DNA of 64,000 bases, taken from positions 992,001-1,056,000 of the forward strand of contig CBDANK010000003.1 in assembly GCA_965197565.1 (NCBI GenBank), given 5' to 3'. The number at the start of each line of letters is the position of its first letter. Within the stretch, counting starts at the first letter, position 1. A program made the translations under genes and the position numbers. The notes beneath the pieces were generated by a model. That model saw only the letters and a program-made list of their open reading frames with translations. It was not told the origin of the DNA and made no database searches. Positions 43,371 to 52,857 of the stretch are shown in pieces. The stretch is from G963667675 sp965197565 (lineage in GTDB: Bacteria > Chloroflexota > Dehalococcoidia > Lucifugimonadales > UBA3495).

Positions 43371-43456
43371 GCCGGGGTGGCGGAACGGTAGACGCGGCGG
43401 ACTTAAAATCCGCTACCTTAACCGGTGTGTGGGTTCGATTCCCGCCCCCGGCACCA
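43371..43456 (+). tRNA. tRNA-Leu(UAA), CCA encoded
   Basis: Acceptor stem GCCGGGG/CCCCGGC, long variable arm, anticodon stem GCGGA/TCCGC with loop CTTAAAA giving UAA, T-arm GTGGGTTCGATTCCCGC. CCA is encoded at 43454-43456. The integrase gene begins 145 bases downstream in the same direction, the usual place for a tRNA-targeting element. Confidence 0.95.
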
Positions 43457-43600
43457 GCTATTCGTGCGTAACCGCTCGTTACCGTCTTTCTTATCCCACA
43501 AACGGCTTTGGTTTGGTGCCGATAGTTCTTGATTTGTTCAACACTGTCCGTTATAGTTTTCCCACATCCACGTTGAAACGTGGGGAAGGTGAGTGGGAAA

Positions 43601-44824
43601 ATGGCAAGATTGACGGCAGTCAAGGTGAAGAACCTCAAACTTCCGGGGCGGTATGGGGATGGAAACGCCCTCTATCTGAATGTTGCGCCCGGCGGCTCCA
43701 AGTCTTGGGTGCAACGCATTGCGGTAGACGGCAAGCGGCGCGATTTGGGACTCGGCGGGTATCCCACCGTCTCACTGGCCGAGGCGCGGGACCAGGCGGT
43801 GGCCAACAAGCGGGCAGTCCGGCAAGGGGACAACCCGGTATCGGCCAAGAAAACCAAGAGCCAGGCGGCAAAGAAAGCCCCGCCTGCTCCAGGGATTCCC
43901 ACGTTTCGGGATGCGGCTTGCATCGTCCACTCCCTAAACGGCTCAAGGTGGGAATCCGACAAGACAAAAAACAATTGGTGGCAGAGGGCGGAACGCTACG
44001 TATTCCCAGCAATCGGAGACATGCCGGTTGACCGGGTCGGTCGCACTGAGGTTCTGGAGATTCTGACGCCAGTCTGGACGGCCAAGTCGGAGACCGCACG
44101 GCGCCTCAGACTGATAATCAAGTCAGTCATGGCGTGGGCAATGGCCTACGAGTATGTCACGGTCAACCCGGCTGGCGAAGTTATTGACGCTGCCTTACCA
44201 ACCATGCCGAAAGTCAAGACGCACTTCCGAGCGTTACCCTATCCCGAAGTGGGGGCGGCTATCGAGGCGGTGGAGGCCAGCACATCTTTTCCCGCTACGA
44301 AATTGTGTTTCCGGTTTTTGGTCTTGACGGCAGTCAGGTCGGCGGAAGCGCGGTACGCGACTTGGGACGAGATCGACTCTGACAACGCCCTTTGGACCAT
44401 CCGGGCGTCGCGTACGAAGACGCGCAAGGCACATCGCGTTCCCCTGTCCAGTGACGCTATGGAAGTCTTGAGCAAAGCTCAAGAGTTGCCTACTTATGGT
44501 GTTCCGTACATCTTCCCCAACGACTTGACGCCAAGCAAGTCACTCTCTGAGAATGCCCTGAGCTATATGCTTCGCCGGGTAGGGATACCCGCGGTGGTTC
44601 ATGGATTCCGAAGCTCCTTTCGGGATTGGGCCGCTGAGAACACGGATGCCAGTTTCGCGGTAATGGAGCTTGCTCTCGCCCACGGCGTCGGCTCCAGCGT
44701 GGTGCAGTCTTACGCCCGGTCAGACTTGCTACAACAGAGGAGGGAGTTGATGCAAAAATGGTCTGACTACTTGTCGGCTTGCCCGGAAAACCGGGAATTG
44801 TCAACAGTTTGGCAACCCCTGTAA
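43601..44824 (+). CDS. Tyrosine recombinase/integrase with DUF4102-type N-terminal domain
   Basis: This 407-residue integrase has the arm-binding domain of P4/DUF4102-type integrases (GNALYLNVAPGGSKSWVQRI, RRDLGLGGYPTVSLAEARD), a core-binding helical domain (residues 95-190) and the catalytic domain. Active-site residues are the arginine in LTAVRSAEARYATWDEID near 255, HGFRSSFRDWAAE near 335 (His, Arg), the HGVGSSV histidine near 362 and the tyrosine in QSYARSDLL. The ATG at 43601 follows a hairpin and a ggtgag ribosome site. It lies just after tRNA-Leu(UAA), its probable target. It looks intact. Confidence 0.88.
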   Translation: MARLTAVKVKNLKLPGRYGDGNALYLNVAPGGSKSWVQRIAVDGKRRDLGLGGYPTVSLAEARDQAVANKRAVRQGDNPVSAKKTKSQAAKKAPPAPGIPTFRDAACIVHSLNGSRWESDKTKNNWWQRAERYVFPAIGDMPVDRVGRTEVLEILTPVWTAKSETARRLRLIIKSVMAWAMAYEYVTVNPAGEVIDAALPTMPKVKTHFRALPYPEVGAAIEAVEASTSFPATKLCFRFLVLTAVRSAEARYATWDEIDSDNALWTIRASRTKTRKAHRVPLSSDAMEVLSKAQELPTYGVPYIFPNDLTPSKSLSENALSYMLRRVGIPAVVHGFRSSFRDWAAENTDASFAVMELALAHGVGSSVVQSYARSDLLQQRRELMQKWSDYLSACPENRELSTVWQPL

Positions 44825-45023
44825 GCGGCGGAGTTAAGGAAGTGTTGAAAGAGTCGGAAAGATGTTTCAGTCGTACAGGATGCCTTTCAGGCGGTACTTT
44901 ATGGACCCGCAGGATCACAACCATTGATACCAATTTATTGGTTAAACCCTGCAAGCGAACGGAACAGTACAACCGACCGGCTGATTTGTCTCGGCCATTT
45001 TTCTTTTCTTGCTCTATTCCGTG

Positions 45024-45215
45024 CTAATGGGGTGTGGCTGCCGGTAGACCCTCAATCCAGCGGTCGATTTCGGAAGCCACCCAGCGGACCGCCTTCGGCC
45101 CAACCTTGCGCGGCGCGGGGAACTCGCCAGAGGCAACGCCAGCGTAGATCCAGGTTTTGCACATCCCCACCTTTTGCACCACTTCAGAAATCGTTAACAA
45201 CTGCTGTTCCGACAT
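45024..45215 (-). CDS. AlpA-family excisionase/regulator
   Basis: This 63-residue protein is a phage-type AlpA regulator: LLTISEVVQKVGMCKTWIYA at residues 5-24 is the helix-turn-helix, then GEFPAPRKVGPKAVRWVASE and IDRWIEGLPA. AlpA proteins activate excision of integrated elements. It converges with the integrase and probably belongs to the same element. Confidence 0.85.
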   Translation of the reverse strand: MSEQQLLTISEVVQKVGMCKTWIYAGVASGEFPAPRKVGPKAVRWVASEIDRWIEGLPAATPH

Positions 45216-45601
45216 GGTGCGTTCTCCTCAAACGGGCTAAGTCGCGGCTAGCACAGTTTGGCAAGCCTTGGTCAAGGGCGGCGGAGAGTTGTGCCATAGG
45301 GGTGTCAAAGTTCAGCGAAAACCCTGTGTAAAAGGCGGAGGTCACCGCCTGTTGAACAAGTAGGGTACAGTCGGCTCCTGTTCTGAGCCTGCCCCCTTGG
45401 ACGAACAGCGCCTTTGATTGGCGTAGGCGGAGACCAGGTTGACTGCAGTTGTGTATGAACTTGTTAATCGCCATTTCGTTGTGCCGCTTTGCACCTGAAG
45501 TCTCCAAAAGTCTCGACTTTAGGTCCAAATGCTACGTTAAGTGCAAATCTCCTGCCACCATCACATCTCCTATCATGGCTGTCAAGTTGAGGGTTACACT
45601 T
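45216..45601. other. Gap between AlpA-like gene and IS3 element
   Basis: A 345-base open frame on the minus strand covers much of it but shows no family features or ribosome site, so I do not call a gene. Nothing else structured was noticed. Confidence 0.4.
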
Positions 45602-45691
45602 TGAGGTGGACCCAGAAAACTGGACAGGCGGATAAGTGAGAGTCCCGCTCCTAAACTGAAGACAGCGGCAGCTGTTTGCAAGGAGTGGGAG

Positions 45692-45975
45692 ATGTTGAAA
45701 GGACGGAGGAAGCACAGCCCGGCGTTCAAGGCCAAGGTGGCGTTGGAGGCGGTGAAGGGCGACGAGACGGTGGCCCAACTGGCCGCCCGGTACGAGGTCC
45801 ACCCCGGCCAGATTCAAGCTTGGAAGAAAGCCCTGACCGAAGGAGCCGCCGGCGTCTTCGGCAACGGCCAGGAGCAGAAGGCCAAGAACGACGCCGCCTT
45901 GGTCGCCCGGTTGTACCAGGAGATCGGCCAGCTAAGGTGGAGCGGGATTTCTTGGCGGAGAGGTCCGGTCCATGA
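45692..45975 (+). pseudogene. IS3-family OrfA, frameshifted near its end
   Basis: MLKGRRKHSPAFKAKVALEA at the start, TVAQLAARYEVHPGQIQAWK near residue 30-49 is the helix-turn-helix and the leucine-zipper part follows. Near 45940 a one-base loss moves the ending VERDFLAERSGP to another frame. Its stop overlaps the orfB ATG by ATGA. Confidence 0.75.
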
Positions 45976-46665
45976 ACCTGGGACGGCGGCGGAAGATGGT
46001 GGACCGGGAACACCGGAAGTTGCCGATAGTGCGGCAGTGCGCCCTGCTGGGGGTGAGCCGTTCCAGCCTCTACTACCGTCCCAAGGGGGCTTCCGAAGCG
46101 GACCTGTCCCTGATGAGGGAGATGGACCGTCAGTACCTGGAGACCCCCTTCTACGGGTCGAGGCGGATGAAGGCCTGGCTGGAGCGGCAGGGCAAGCAGG
46201 TGAGCCGGAAGCGGGTGCAGCGGCTGATGAGAGTCATGGGGCTGCGGGCCATCTACCGGCACCGGAGCATCGGGTCTATCCCTACCTGCTGAGGAACGCC
46301 AGGGTCACCCGGCTCAACCAGGTGTGGGCCGCCGACATCATCTATCTGCCCATGGCCCGTGGCTTTCTCTACCTGGTGGCAATCATGGACTGGCACAGCC
46401 GGTACGTGGTGGCCTGGCGATTGTCCAACACGCTGGAGGCGGGCTCTTGCTCCGAGGCTCTGACTGAAGCGCTGGCCCGAGGTGTTCAACACCGACCAAG
46501 GCAGCCAGTTCACCAGCCGGGAGTTCACCCAGGTCCTCCAGGATCGCGGAGTGAAGATCAGCATGGACGGGAAGGGCCGGTACGCCGACAACATCTTCGT
46601 GGAGCGGTTGTGGCGGACGGTGAAGTACGAGGAGGTCTACCTGAAAGCCTACGTCAACGCCCTAG

Positions 46666-48124
46666 TATTACAACGACGGTTCAAGGAGGGATGTTCTGGG
46701 ACTTACGAAGGGTGGCTCGGCGCTTGGCATGGGAGCGCCTGGCTCGTTCGTTGCACTCTTGCGTCTCCTTGAGCCACCGCAACAACTCAACCGGACCGAA
46801 CCGTTCCCGGGGCAGCATCTCACGCACCACCCGGGAGACCTGCGGCCTCGTGATCCGGGGCATCTTTTCCCCCCCAAGCTTGTTGCAGGCTTAGCAGAAA
46901 AGCTGTCCCCAGCAGGCACAGGGCCACGTGGTGATGCCAGCCCGCCCAAGTGTGCGGGTCTCTACTCGTCCAGCCCCACGTCGCTCTTTTCCGTCTCGAA
47001 CTCCGTTTCGATGCGCCACCTTGAGTCACCCAGGTATGCCAGGGTCTCCAGGGGAGTATCCTCCGGAGCATTGGACAGGTAGTAGCGGGGCTCGCTGCCG
47101 TCCAGGTTCCGGCGCCAGACGGCCCAGTGGATTTCGCCGGGCTTCCGCCTGCTGCTTGGCCGCACCCGCTGGGCGCTGAACCGGTAGCTGCGAGAACCCT
47201 GGCTTCCCTCAGCCACCGTTATTTCCTGCCAGGCATCCTCCGGCAATTCGTCGCTGCGCTCCGCCATGGTCCGCCGCGGTCCGCCCACGACCCTGGGCTT
47301 GGGGGGACCACCCCGTCCCCGGTAGACCGGACTGGTCCACTCAGGCTCCACCGGCCACACCGTAAAGCCCGCCGGCACGTCCAGGAGGTAGCGCATCCCC
47401 AGGGCCGCCAGCCCGTCCCGGAAGGACGGCGACATCCCGAAGGCGTCGTCTGCGGCGACCCATCCGGCCCTCAGATGGCCCCGCTCCAAGGCTCGCTCCA
47501 GCATCTCCAACGCCAGTTCCGTCTTCGACCGGTAGCCCCGCCTCTCCTCCGGCACACCCGCCGCCGCGCACCGGTCTTGGTCCGAGGTCCAACTCTCCGG
47601 CAGATACAGCCGTTTGTCCACCAGGGCCAGCCCCAGCGGGCTGACGTAGGCCAGGAACATTCCGGCCTGGCAACTGGCCACCTTGCCCAGTCTGCCGCAG
47701 TACTGCCTCGCCACTCCCACCGACTTCCTGCCCTGCTTGGGGAAGTCGCTGCCGTCCAGCACCCACACCCCCTCCGGATGCCGCAGCCGCGGCCCCAAGC
47801 ACTCTTGAAGACGTCCTATGACGGTGTCGTCATTCCAGGGTGATGCAGCGAGAAACCGCTGCATCACCCTGGCTGACCCCGGAACCGTCTCCGACAGATT
47901 CTCGGCGTTGCGCCGCTCCCCGGACTGCACCAGCAGGGCCTGGAGATAATGACGGCTGTGGTTCCGAGTCTCCCTGCGGCCAAACAGCGGAGCGAAGTAA
48001 GCGTGAAAATCCTGAAAAGCCCCGTACACCTGCTCGAAAGCCGCCGCATCCACTTACCTGCCTCACTTGCCCAAGCCTTCCCCAACTACCCGGTTATCCT
48101 ATCATCCTATCCGTCGTTGTAATA
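46666..48124 (-). mobile_element. IS701-family insertion sequence
   Basis: Perfect 14-base inverted repeats tattacaacgacgg (46666-46679) and complement (48111-48124) bound the 1459-base element. The target duplication CTAG flanks it (46662-46665 and 48125-48128), which fits the YTAR preference of IS701. It sits inside the IS3 orfB and reads on the opposite strand. Confidence 0.88.
46681..48053 (-). pseudogene. IS701-family transposase with C-terminal frameshifts
   Basis: The first 363 residues are intact: WVLDGSDFPKQGRKSVGVAR (first catalytic Asp), GWVAADDAFGMSPSFRDGLA (second Asp) and WRIETEFETEKSDVGLDE (Glu) are the DDE residues. Then the frame is lost near 46962 and again near 46860; the remaining parts HTWAGWHHHVALCLLGTAFL and QVSRVVREMLPRERFG lie in two other frames. 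The catalytic core is complete but the C-terminal part is broken. Confidence 0.8.
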
Positions 48125-48362
48125 CTAGAGGCCCGACGGGAACTGGGAGCTTACTTCCGGTTCTACAATAACCTGAGGCCCCATCAGGCCCTGGGCTACC
48201 GGACCCCGGCCGAGGTGTTCCACGGAGAACAAGATATCCCGGAGGAAGAGCCAAAGGATAGGAAGTGTTCAGACGAATCGGTGTTGGTATCATATGCAGG
48301 AGTGACGGGACTCTCGCTTAATTCCACCTCGATCCTGTCCAACTGACCGGGCCCACCTTAGA

Positions 48363-48920
48363 GTGTTCTTCGTTTCGAACAGTCGCTTCATCGACCGACT
48401 AAACTCAGTTGGTCTTCCAATTACGATGAGGCAGAACGTTCTGTTCCAATGGTTGGGCACCGTTCTACCTTTCGAAGAAGCAGAATTTCCCGCCCTAATG
48501 GATGGATTATTATGGGAGCTATCCGAGAGGGGAATTGATTTTGTAGACCGAAGGAAATTGAGGACCGCCTTCAGTGGCACGATAACCGCGGCTAAGGAAG
48601 AGTACCCAACCATTCTTGAGCAACACAAGATTCTTATTGCGACGGAATGGGGGGTTGACCCTTATCGTGCTTTTCGGGAACCGGTTGACGACTTGGAAAT
48701 CTCCACTTTCGTGCCTCGTCACGTTCAACAGACTATTGATAGGCAACAAAGAGAATTGGAGAGGGTTAGGGCAAGCGCCTCCAGGATTCAAGCTAGGCAA
48801 GAATTGTCTCAATCGGAAAGAACACGATTTGAGAGGCTCAAGTCGGAAAAAGATGCGCGTGTCCAGAAGAATCGCCGCAGAAGACGGGGACGTGAAACAA
48901 AGAACCAAAGAAAACGCTAG
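48363..48920 (+). CDS. Hypothetical protein, possibly truncated by the IS3 insertion
   Basis: The frame opens two bases after the IS3 end with GTG, so the true N-terminus may have been lost; the ATG at 48426 is an alternative. The protein of up to 185 residues is mostly helical, with a Trp/Glu-rich middle (FEEAEFPALMDGLLWELSER) and a highly basic coiled-coil end (QKNRRRRRGRETKNQRKR). There is no recognised family. Confidence 0.5.
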   Translation: MFFVSNSRFIDRLNSVGLPITMRQNVLFQWLGTVLPFEEAEFPALMDGLLWELSERGIDFVDRRKLRTAFSGTITAAKEEYPTILEQHKILIATEWGVDPYRAFREPVDDLEISTFVPRHVQQTIDRQQRELERVRASASRIQARQELSQSERTRFERLKSEKDARVQKNRRRRRGRETKNQRKR

Positions 48921-49531
48921 GCGTTGGGTTGGTTGCTCGACTCTCGAAAGGAAACTTCGAACTCAAAGGTTTGTAGTACAGTATCGCTTGACCTACCGGA
49001 CTTGACGAAATCAAGAACCTTCATTCGACAGACACAATAGCGACGGAAAACTCAGATACTCGTGGACGGTCGGACTAGGAGGCAGTTGACCAGGAATATA
49101 GTCCAAGGGATAGCGTGTAGTTCGATCCCCCGCAAGCCCACCAGACTTGACAAAATCAAGAACCTTCACACTCCGGTTCACCTTGGCGCTGTAACAGGCG
49201 CTGGGCTTGCCCGTTAGGCGAAGGCCACCAAGCTGGATAAAATCAAGAACTCTCTCCATTTCCTTCACTCTCGTAATATGATCAGCCCACGCCCGGTCCG
49301 GCAGTGAAGTCTGCCGTGAGAAGACAGGTCGGCCAACCCAATAGCGGATGGGGTTCCGCAGAAGCCCTCGCCGGGTCGGCGAGGGCTCTTGATTTTGTGG
49401 CGGACAACTGCTTTCCGAACCGGTGAAAAGTGGACCGTGCGGGTGGGTAGTCGCTGACATTTGGCGGTTGCAAACCGGACTGCCTGCCGCCGTTCATAGG
49501 CTTGAAGTCGAGCTTATGGGTGGTGCGATGG
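48921..49531. other. Gene-free region with short repeats and an IS21 end
   Basis: It holds one copy of a 90-base repeat (49001-49090) and further copies of its start cttgacaaaatcaagaacct at 49146 and 49233, plus an inverted partial copy at 49386-49400. From about 49405 to 49531 it looks like the end and leader of an IS21-type element (tgtcagcgactacccacccg on the minus strand at about 49460). No gene is supported. Confidence 0.5.
49001..49090 (+). repeat. 90-base direct repeat, left copy
   Basis: It aligns without gaps with 54107-54196 at roughly 84 percent; the last 30 bases (gtcggactaggaggcagttg region) are nearly identical. The two copies flank 5.0 kb containing both lipoprotein genes and the GIY-YIG element. 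The first 15 bases contain the palindrome cttga-n5-tcaag. Confidence 0.75.
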
Positions 49532-49750
49532 ATGTATAAAGTGGACGTATATCTGCGGGTTCGCCGGGCGGTAATGGTGGAGGGGATGAACATCCGGGAG
49601 GCGGCGCGGACATTCGGGCTGCACCGGGACACGGTTCGCAAGATGCTGGCCTTTCAGTGCCGCCGGGCTACCGGCGGCAGACTCCTCCCCGAAGGCACCA
49701 ACGTTACTTTCGAAGGGCAATTGCCCCCCGTCCGCTGGACTGTGGCTTAG
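49532..49750 (+). pseudogene. IS21-family IstA N-terminal remnant
   Basis: MYKVDVYLRVRRAVMVEGMN then IREAARTFGLHRDTVRKMLA is the helix-turn-helix start of IstA transposases. After about 44 residues the family frame (VPPGYRRQTPPRR) continues in another frame, and the DDE core is missing. A second remnant with the same start is at 56547-56687. Confidence 0.75.
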
Positions 49751-49975
49751 GCCCCCTCCCCTGGGCGGGTGGTTTTTTGCCATTGGCGCTCCCACGAGGT
49801 ACAGCACAGTCACCGGCACCGGCGGAGTCGCATCGGAGACGCCAAGCGGGTAAACTGGCCGGGTCATTGATTCCACCGCGCCGGGTGGCGAGGCAGGTAA
49901 TCCTCCCGCCCCATGCTATCCTTGGAACGTGCAGCGCCGTCACACCGCGACCCAACAAACAGGGAGCGAATCGAG

Positions 49976-51253
49976 ATGAGAACGCCACGCCTTTTCCTGG
50001 GAGTCTTTGCCCTGGCGCTGATTCTGCCATTGCTGTTGCTGGCCTGCAGCAGCTCTGATGAGCCGGAGGATGGGCCATCCTCGGAACCGACCACCGCCAA
50101 GGAAGAGGGAGTTTCCTGGATTTTCAAGGAGCCCCTCCCCCTATTCGATACCAGCCTGACCAGCCGGTTCCCCACCGTGAACTGGGAGCGCGTCACTTTT
50201 CTCCTCTATTGGTCTCTCCGGATTTCCGTCTTTGCCCTGCTCGCCCTGCTTTTCATCGTCTCCCGCATCCGCAAGTCCCGCTCGTCCGCCGACCACTTCG
50301 CCGGCTACCCCCAGGTGCCCGAGGGTTTGACCACGCTCCCCAGCGACCTTCCCGCCCCGGCAGTGTCGGTGCTTGCCAGCCGGAAGGTCGGCCCGCAAAC
50401 CTACCTGTCCATCCTCGTGGACATGCTCCAGAAGGGCAACTTGACCATGACCGGCGGTTACGGAGAATTCGACAAGAAAAGGGAATACCAATCCCGCGGC
50501 TGGTTTACCCGGCAGTTCGAACCCGATCAGCCATGGGAAAAGGAGGTCTACCGCGCTCTGCCCTCCTACTCTGCCTCAGATATGCTGAAGCCAAACTCAG
50601 ATTTTCTGAAGTCAAACTCAGATATGCTGAAGTTAGCATTCGAGGGGCGGCGAAAAGCCATAGGCACCCATCTGGACGAGTGCCTGCAGTCCCGGGGCAT
50701 TTTTGATGAACCCCCCTTGCAGGTCATGGCAGACCGGGGCCAGGGTTGGGTGGCGAGAACCGCGTGGGTTTTGGCCACAGTAATATTGGCCGTGGGCGTG
50801 GGCCTTTGGGTCAGCTTCTGGCTGCCCTGGTGGGCCGGCGCCGCCATCGGAATCCCGATAGCATTTGTTTTCTATTGCTACAGTATTGACGACATCTCAG
50901 GAGTCCTGAGCCCCACTCCGGCCGGGGCCCTCGAGAGTAGCCAATGGTGGTCCTTCCAAGGGTCGCTCAGAGAAGGCCTGGTCTCCCCAACTCTGGACCC
51001 CAGCCAGCCCGATCCCATGCTGCCGTACGCGGTGGCCCTGAACCAAGCTAGACAGTGGGTCAACAATATGGACGCTCTGCCGCCCTGGTTTCTCCCCGAC
51101 GGCCCCAGGGAACAGACCCGACAGGGCCTCTACGCCGCCTACCTCGGTTTCATCGGCTCCGACTCCTGGGATCTGGACGGAGGCCCAAAGAAAGAATCCA
51201 TGTCCACCCAGGGAGCCGGCGGCGGTCCCGGCGGTGACGCTGGCGGCGGCTAA
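49976..51253 (+). CDS. Membrane lipoprotein, DUF2207-like
   Basis: This 425-residue protein starts MRTPRLFLGVFALALILPLL with lipobox LLLACSSS. A second hydrophobic segment is at about residues 78-100 (SLRISVFALLALLFIVSRIR) and two more near 270-310 (VILAVGVGLWVSFWLPWW, AAIGIPIAFVFYCYSI). A soluble domain between them (SILVDMLQKGNLTMTGGYGE) resembles the winged domain of DUF2207 proteins. It carries three 7-residue repeats (SDMLKPN type) and a Gly-rich end GGGPGGDAGGG. Function unknown. Signal peptide and leader DNA are shared with the gene at 51724. Confidence 0.75.
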   Translation: MRTPRLFLGVFALALILPLLLLACSSSDEPEDGPSSEPTTAKEEGVSWIFKEPLPLFDTSLTSRFPTVNWERVTFLLYWSLRISVFALLALLFIVSRIRKSRSSADHFAGYPQVPEGLTTLPSDLPAPAVSVLASRKVGPQTYLSILVDMLQKGNLTMTGGYGEFDKKREYQSRGWFTRQFEPDQPWEKEVYRALPSYSASDMLKPNSDFLKSNSDMLKLAFEGRRKAIGTHLDECLQSRGIFDEPPLQVMADRGQGWVARTAWVLATVILAVGVGLWVSFWLPWWAGAAIGIPIAFVFYCYSIDDISGVLSPTPAGALESSQWWSFQGSLREGLVSPTLDPSQPDPMLPYAVALNQARQWVNNMDALPPWFLPDGPREQTRQGLYAAYLGFIGSDSWDLDGGPKKESMSTQGAGGGPGGDAGGG

Positions 51254-51723
51254 GTCCTCTCACCCTCTCCCAAGCCGGCCTCCACGCGGGCGGGTCAGCC
51301 CGCTAGTCCTGGGGCTCGTCCCCCACCGTCCGTAGGCGTGCGGCGGTGTGCGCTTGGCAAAAACCCAACCCGTTATTCCGGCGTCGGCGTGGATCCGCCT
51401 CCGCAATTTCCCCACCCATCATGCCAGCCTTCCTGGTACGTAGGGATACGGGACACTGTGCACAGAAAGCGGTGCAGTGGAGGGTCGCGGAGCTCCCCGG
51501 ACGAAATTCCCAAAGACCGTTTCCAGATGAGGAATCCCAACTCGAGGGATTACCTCGCCGCAGGGTGAGATTTAAGGCCCCTGTTTCGACGGCGGCCGTC
51601 CCGGCTGTATACTACCCCCGGAATCGAAGTCCGAGGCGGTGCAGGCAATTTTCCGCGGGTGCCAGTATTCGGACGCGCCGTGCCGTCCCATCCCGGCCCA
51701 GCAAACACAGGTAGTGAATCGAG
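51254..51723. other. Spacer between the two lipoprotein genes
   Basis: No gene is supported. The last 60 bases before the LRR gene match the corresponding leader of the first lipoprotein gene (acccagcaaaca-type and gaatcgagatgagaac blocks), so the duplicated unit includes the ribosome site. Confidence 0.5.
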
Positions 51724-52821
51724 ATGAGAACACCACGACTTTTCCTGGGAATCTTTGCCCTCGCACTGATTCTGCCGTTGCTGCTGCTGGCCTGCGGCGG
51801 CTCTGATGAGCCGACGGATGGGCCGTCATCGGAACGGGCCACCGCCGAGCCGACAGACATGCCCGACTCGGAACGGCCCACCGATGAGCCGGAAACGCCG
51901 GCATCCCCCGCACGGACGCCTTCCACGCCGGAGTCAGGGGATGCGCCCACCGCCACCGATACGCCTGTACCTGCGGCTGCGACAGCGCCGCCCGCGGCCT
52001 CCGGATCCGCCGAAACGGACCGGGCGGCGCTGGCTGCCCTCTACAACGCAACGAACGGTGAGAACTGGAACAGAAGCGACAACTGGCTGAGCGACGCTCC
52101 CCTCGGCGAATGGGAGGGCGTCACCACTGACGACGACGGGCGCGTTATATCGTTGACCCTCAGCTTCAACGCCTTGAGCGGGGAGATACCGGCGGAGCTG
52201 GGCAGCCTCTCCAACCTGACAACGCTGGCCCTCCAAGAAAACGCCTTGAGCGGGGAGATACCCCCGGAGTTGGGCAATCTCGCGGACCTGACATATCTGG
52301 GCCTCTGGGATAATCAGTTGAGCGGGGCGATACCTCCAGAGTTGGGCAACCTCGTCAACTTGGTAACTCTGGTCCTCGCTGCCAATCAGTTGAGCGGTCC
52401 GATACCACCGGAGTTGGGCAACCTCGCCAACCTGAAGGATCTGTACATCGCCCTGAACCGGTACAGCGGCGGGATACCGCCGGAGTTGGGCAACCTCGCC
52501 AACCTGCAGGCGCTGGACATCCGCTATAGCCGGTTGATCGGTCCGATACCGCCGGAGTTGGGCAACCTCGCCAATCTAGAAACGGTGGCCCTCGCCGACA
52601 ACGCCTTGAGCGGTCCGATACCGCCGGAGCTGGGCAGCCTCTCCAACCTGACATTTCTGTACCTCAGCAACAACGACTTGAGCGGGGAGCTGCCGCAAGA
52701 GTTGGGGAACCTTGCGAAACTCGAAAAACTGTACCTCGACGGGAATCGATTGGAGGGGTGTGTGCCGGTGAGTCTGCGAGGGCAGTTGAGCAGCACTGAC
52801 ATTGGCGTGCCCTTCTGCTGA
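51724..52821 (+). CDS. Secreted leucine-rich-repeat lipoprotein
   Basis: This 365-residue protein starts MRTPRLFLGIFALALILPLL with lipobox LLLACGGS. A Thr/Pro/Glu/Ser-rich linker (residues 28-95) is followed by an N-cap (AALAALYNATNGENWNRSDN, NWLSDAPLGEWEGV) and about nine 24-residue plant-type LRRs (LSGPIPPELGNLANL). It ends CVPVSLRG...GVPFC. Such proteins bind ligands or surfaces on the outside of the cell. The LRR type is widespread in environmental bacteria. The near-identical repeats allow recombination, and the leader is shared with the gene before. Confidence 0.88.
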   Translation: MRTPRLFLGIFALALILPLLLLACGGSDEPTDGPSSERATAEPTDMPDSERPTDEPETPASPARTPSTPESGDAPTATDTPVPAAATAPPAASGSAETDRAALAALYNATNGENWNRSDNWLSDAPLGEWEGVTTDDDGRVISLTLSFNALSGEIPAELGSLSNLTTLALQENALSGEIPPELGNLADLTYLGLWDNQLSGAIPPELGNLVNLVTLVLAANQLSGPIPPELGNLANLKDLYIALNRYSGGIPPELGNLANLQALDIRYSRLIGPIPPELGNLANLETVALADNALSGPIPPELGSLSNLTFLYLSNNDLSGELPQELGNLAKLEKLYLDGNRLEGCVPVSLRGQLSSTDIGVPFC

Positions 52822-52857
52822 AGCCACGCGCACTCAGCTGGGGACGGACGGCATATC

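Larger units (their letters stand above)
45972..48346 (+). pseudogene. IS3-family OrfB transposase, frameshifted and split by IS701
   Basis: The DDE integrase core is spread over three frames: residues up to YGSRRMKAWLERQGKQVSRK and GLRAIYRH in one, then HRVYPYLLRN to WAADIIYLPMARGFLYLVAI and DWHSRYVVAWRLSNTLEAG in another, then VFNTDQGSQFTSREF and DNIFVERLWRTVKYEEVY in the first again. The coding sequence resumes after the inserted element with RRELGAYFRFYNNLRPHQAL. Two frameshifts (near 46275 and 46480) plus the insertion make it inactive. Confidence 0.82.
45602..48360 (+). mobile_element. IS3-family element, frameshifted and interrupted by an IS701-family element
   Basis: The left end tgaggtggacccagaaaact then ggacag (45602-45627) and the right end (complement of taaggtgggcccggtcagtt then ggacag, 48335-48360) are imperfect inverted repeats of 26 bases. 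Inside are orfA and orfB of an IS3 transposase. A second element occupies 46666-48124. Without it the IS3 copy would be about 1.3 kb, a normal size. A clear target duplication is not visible. Confidence 0.8.
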
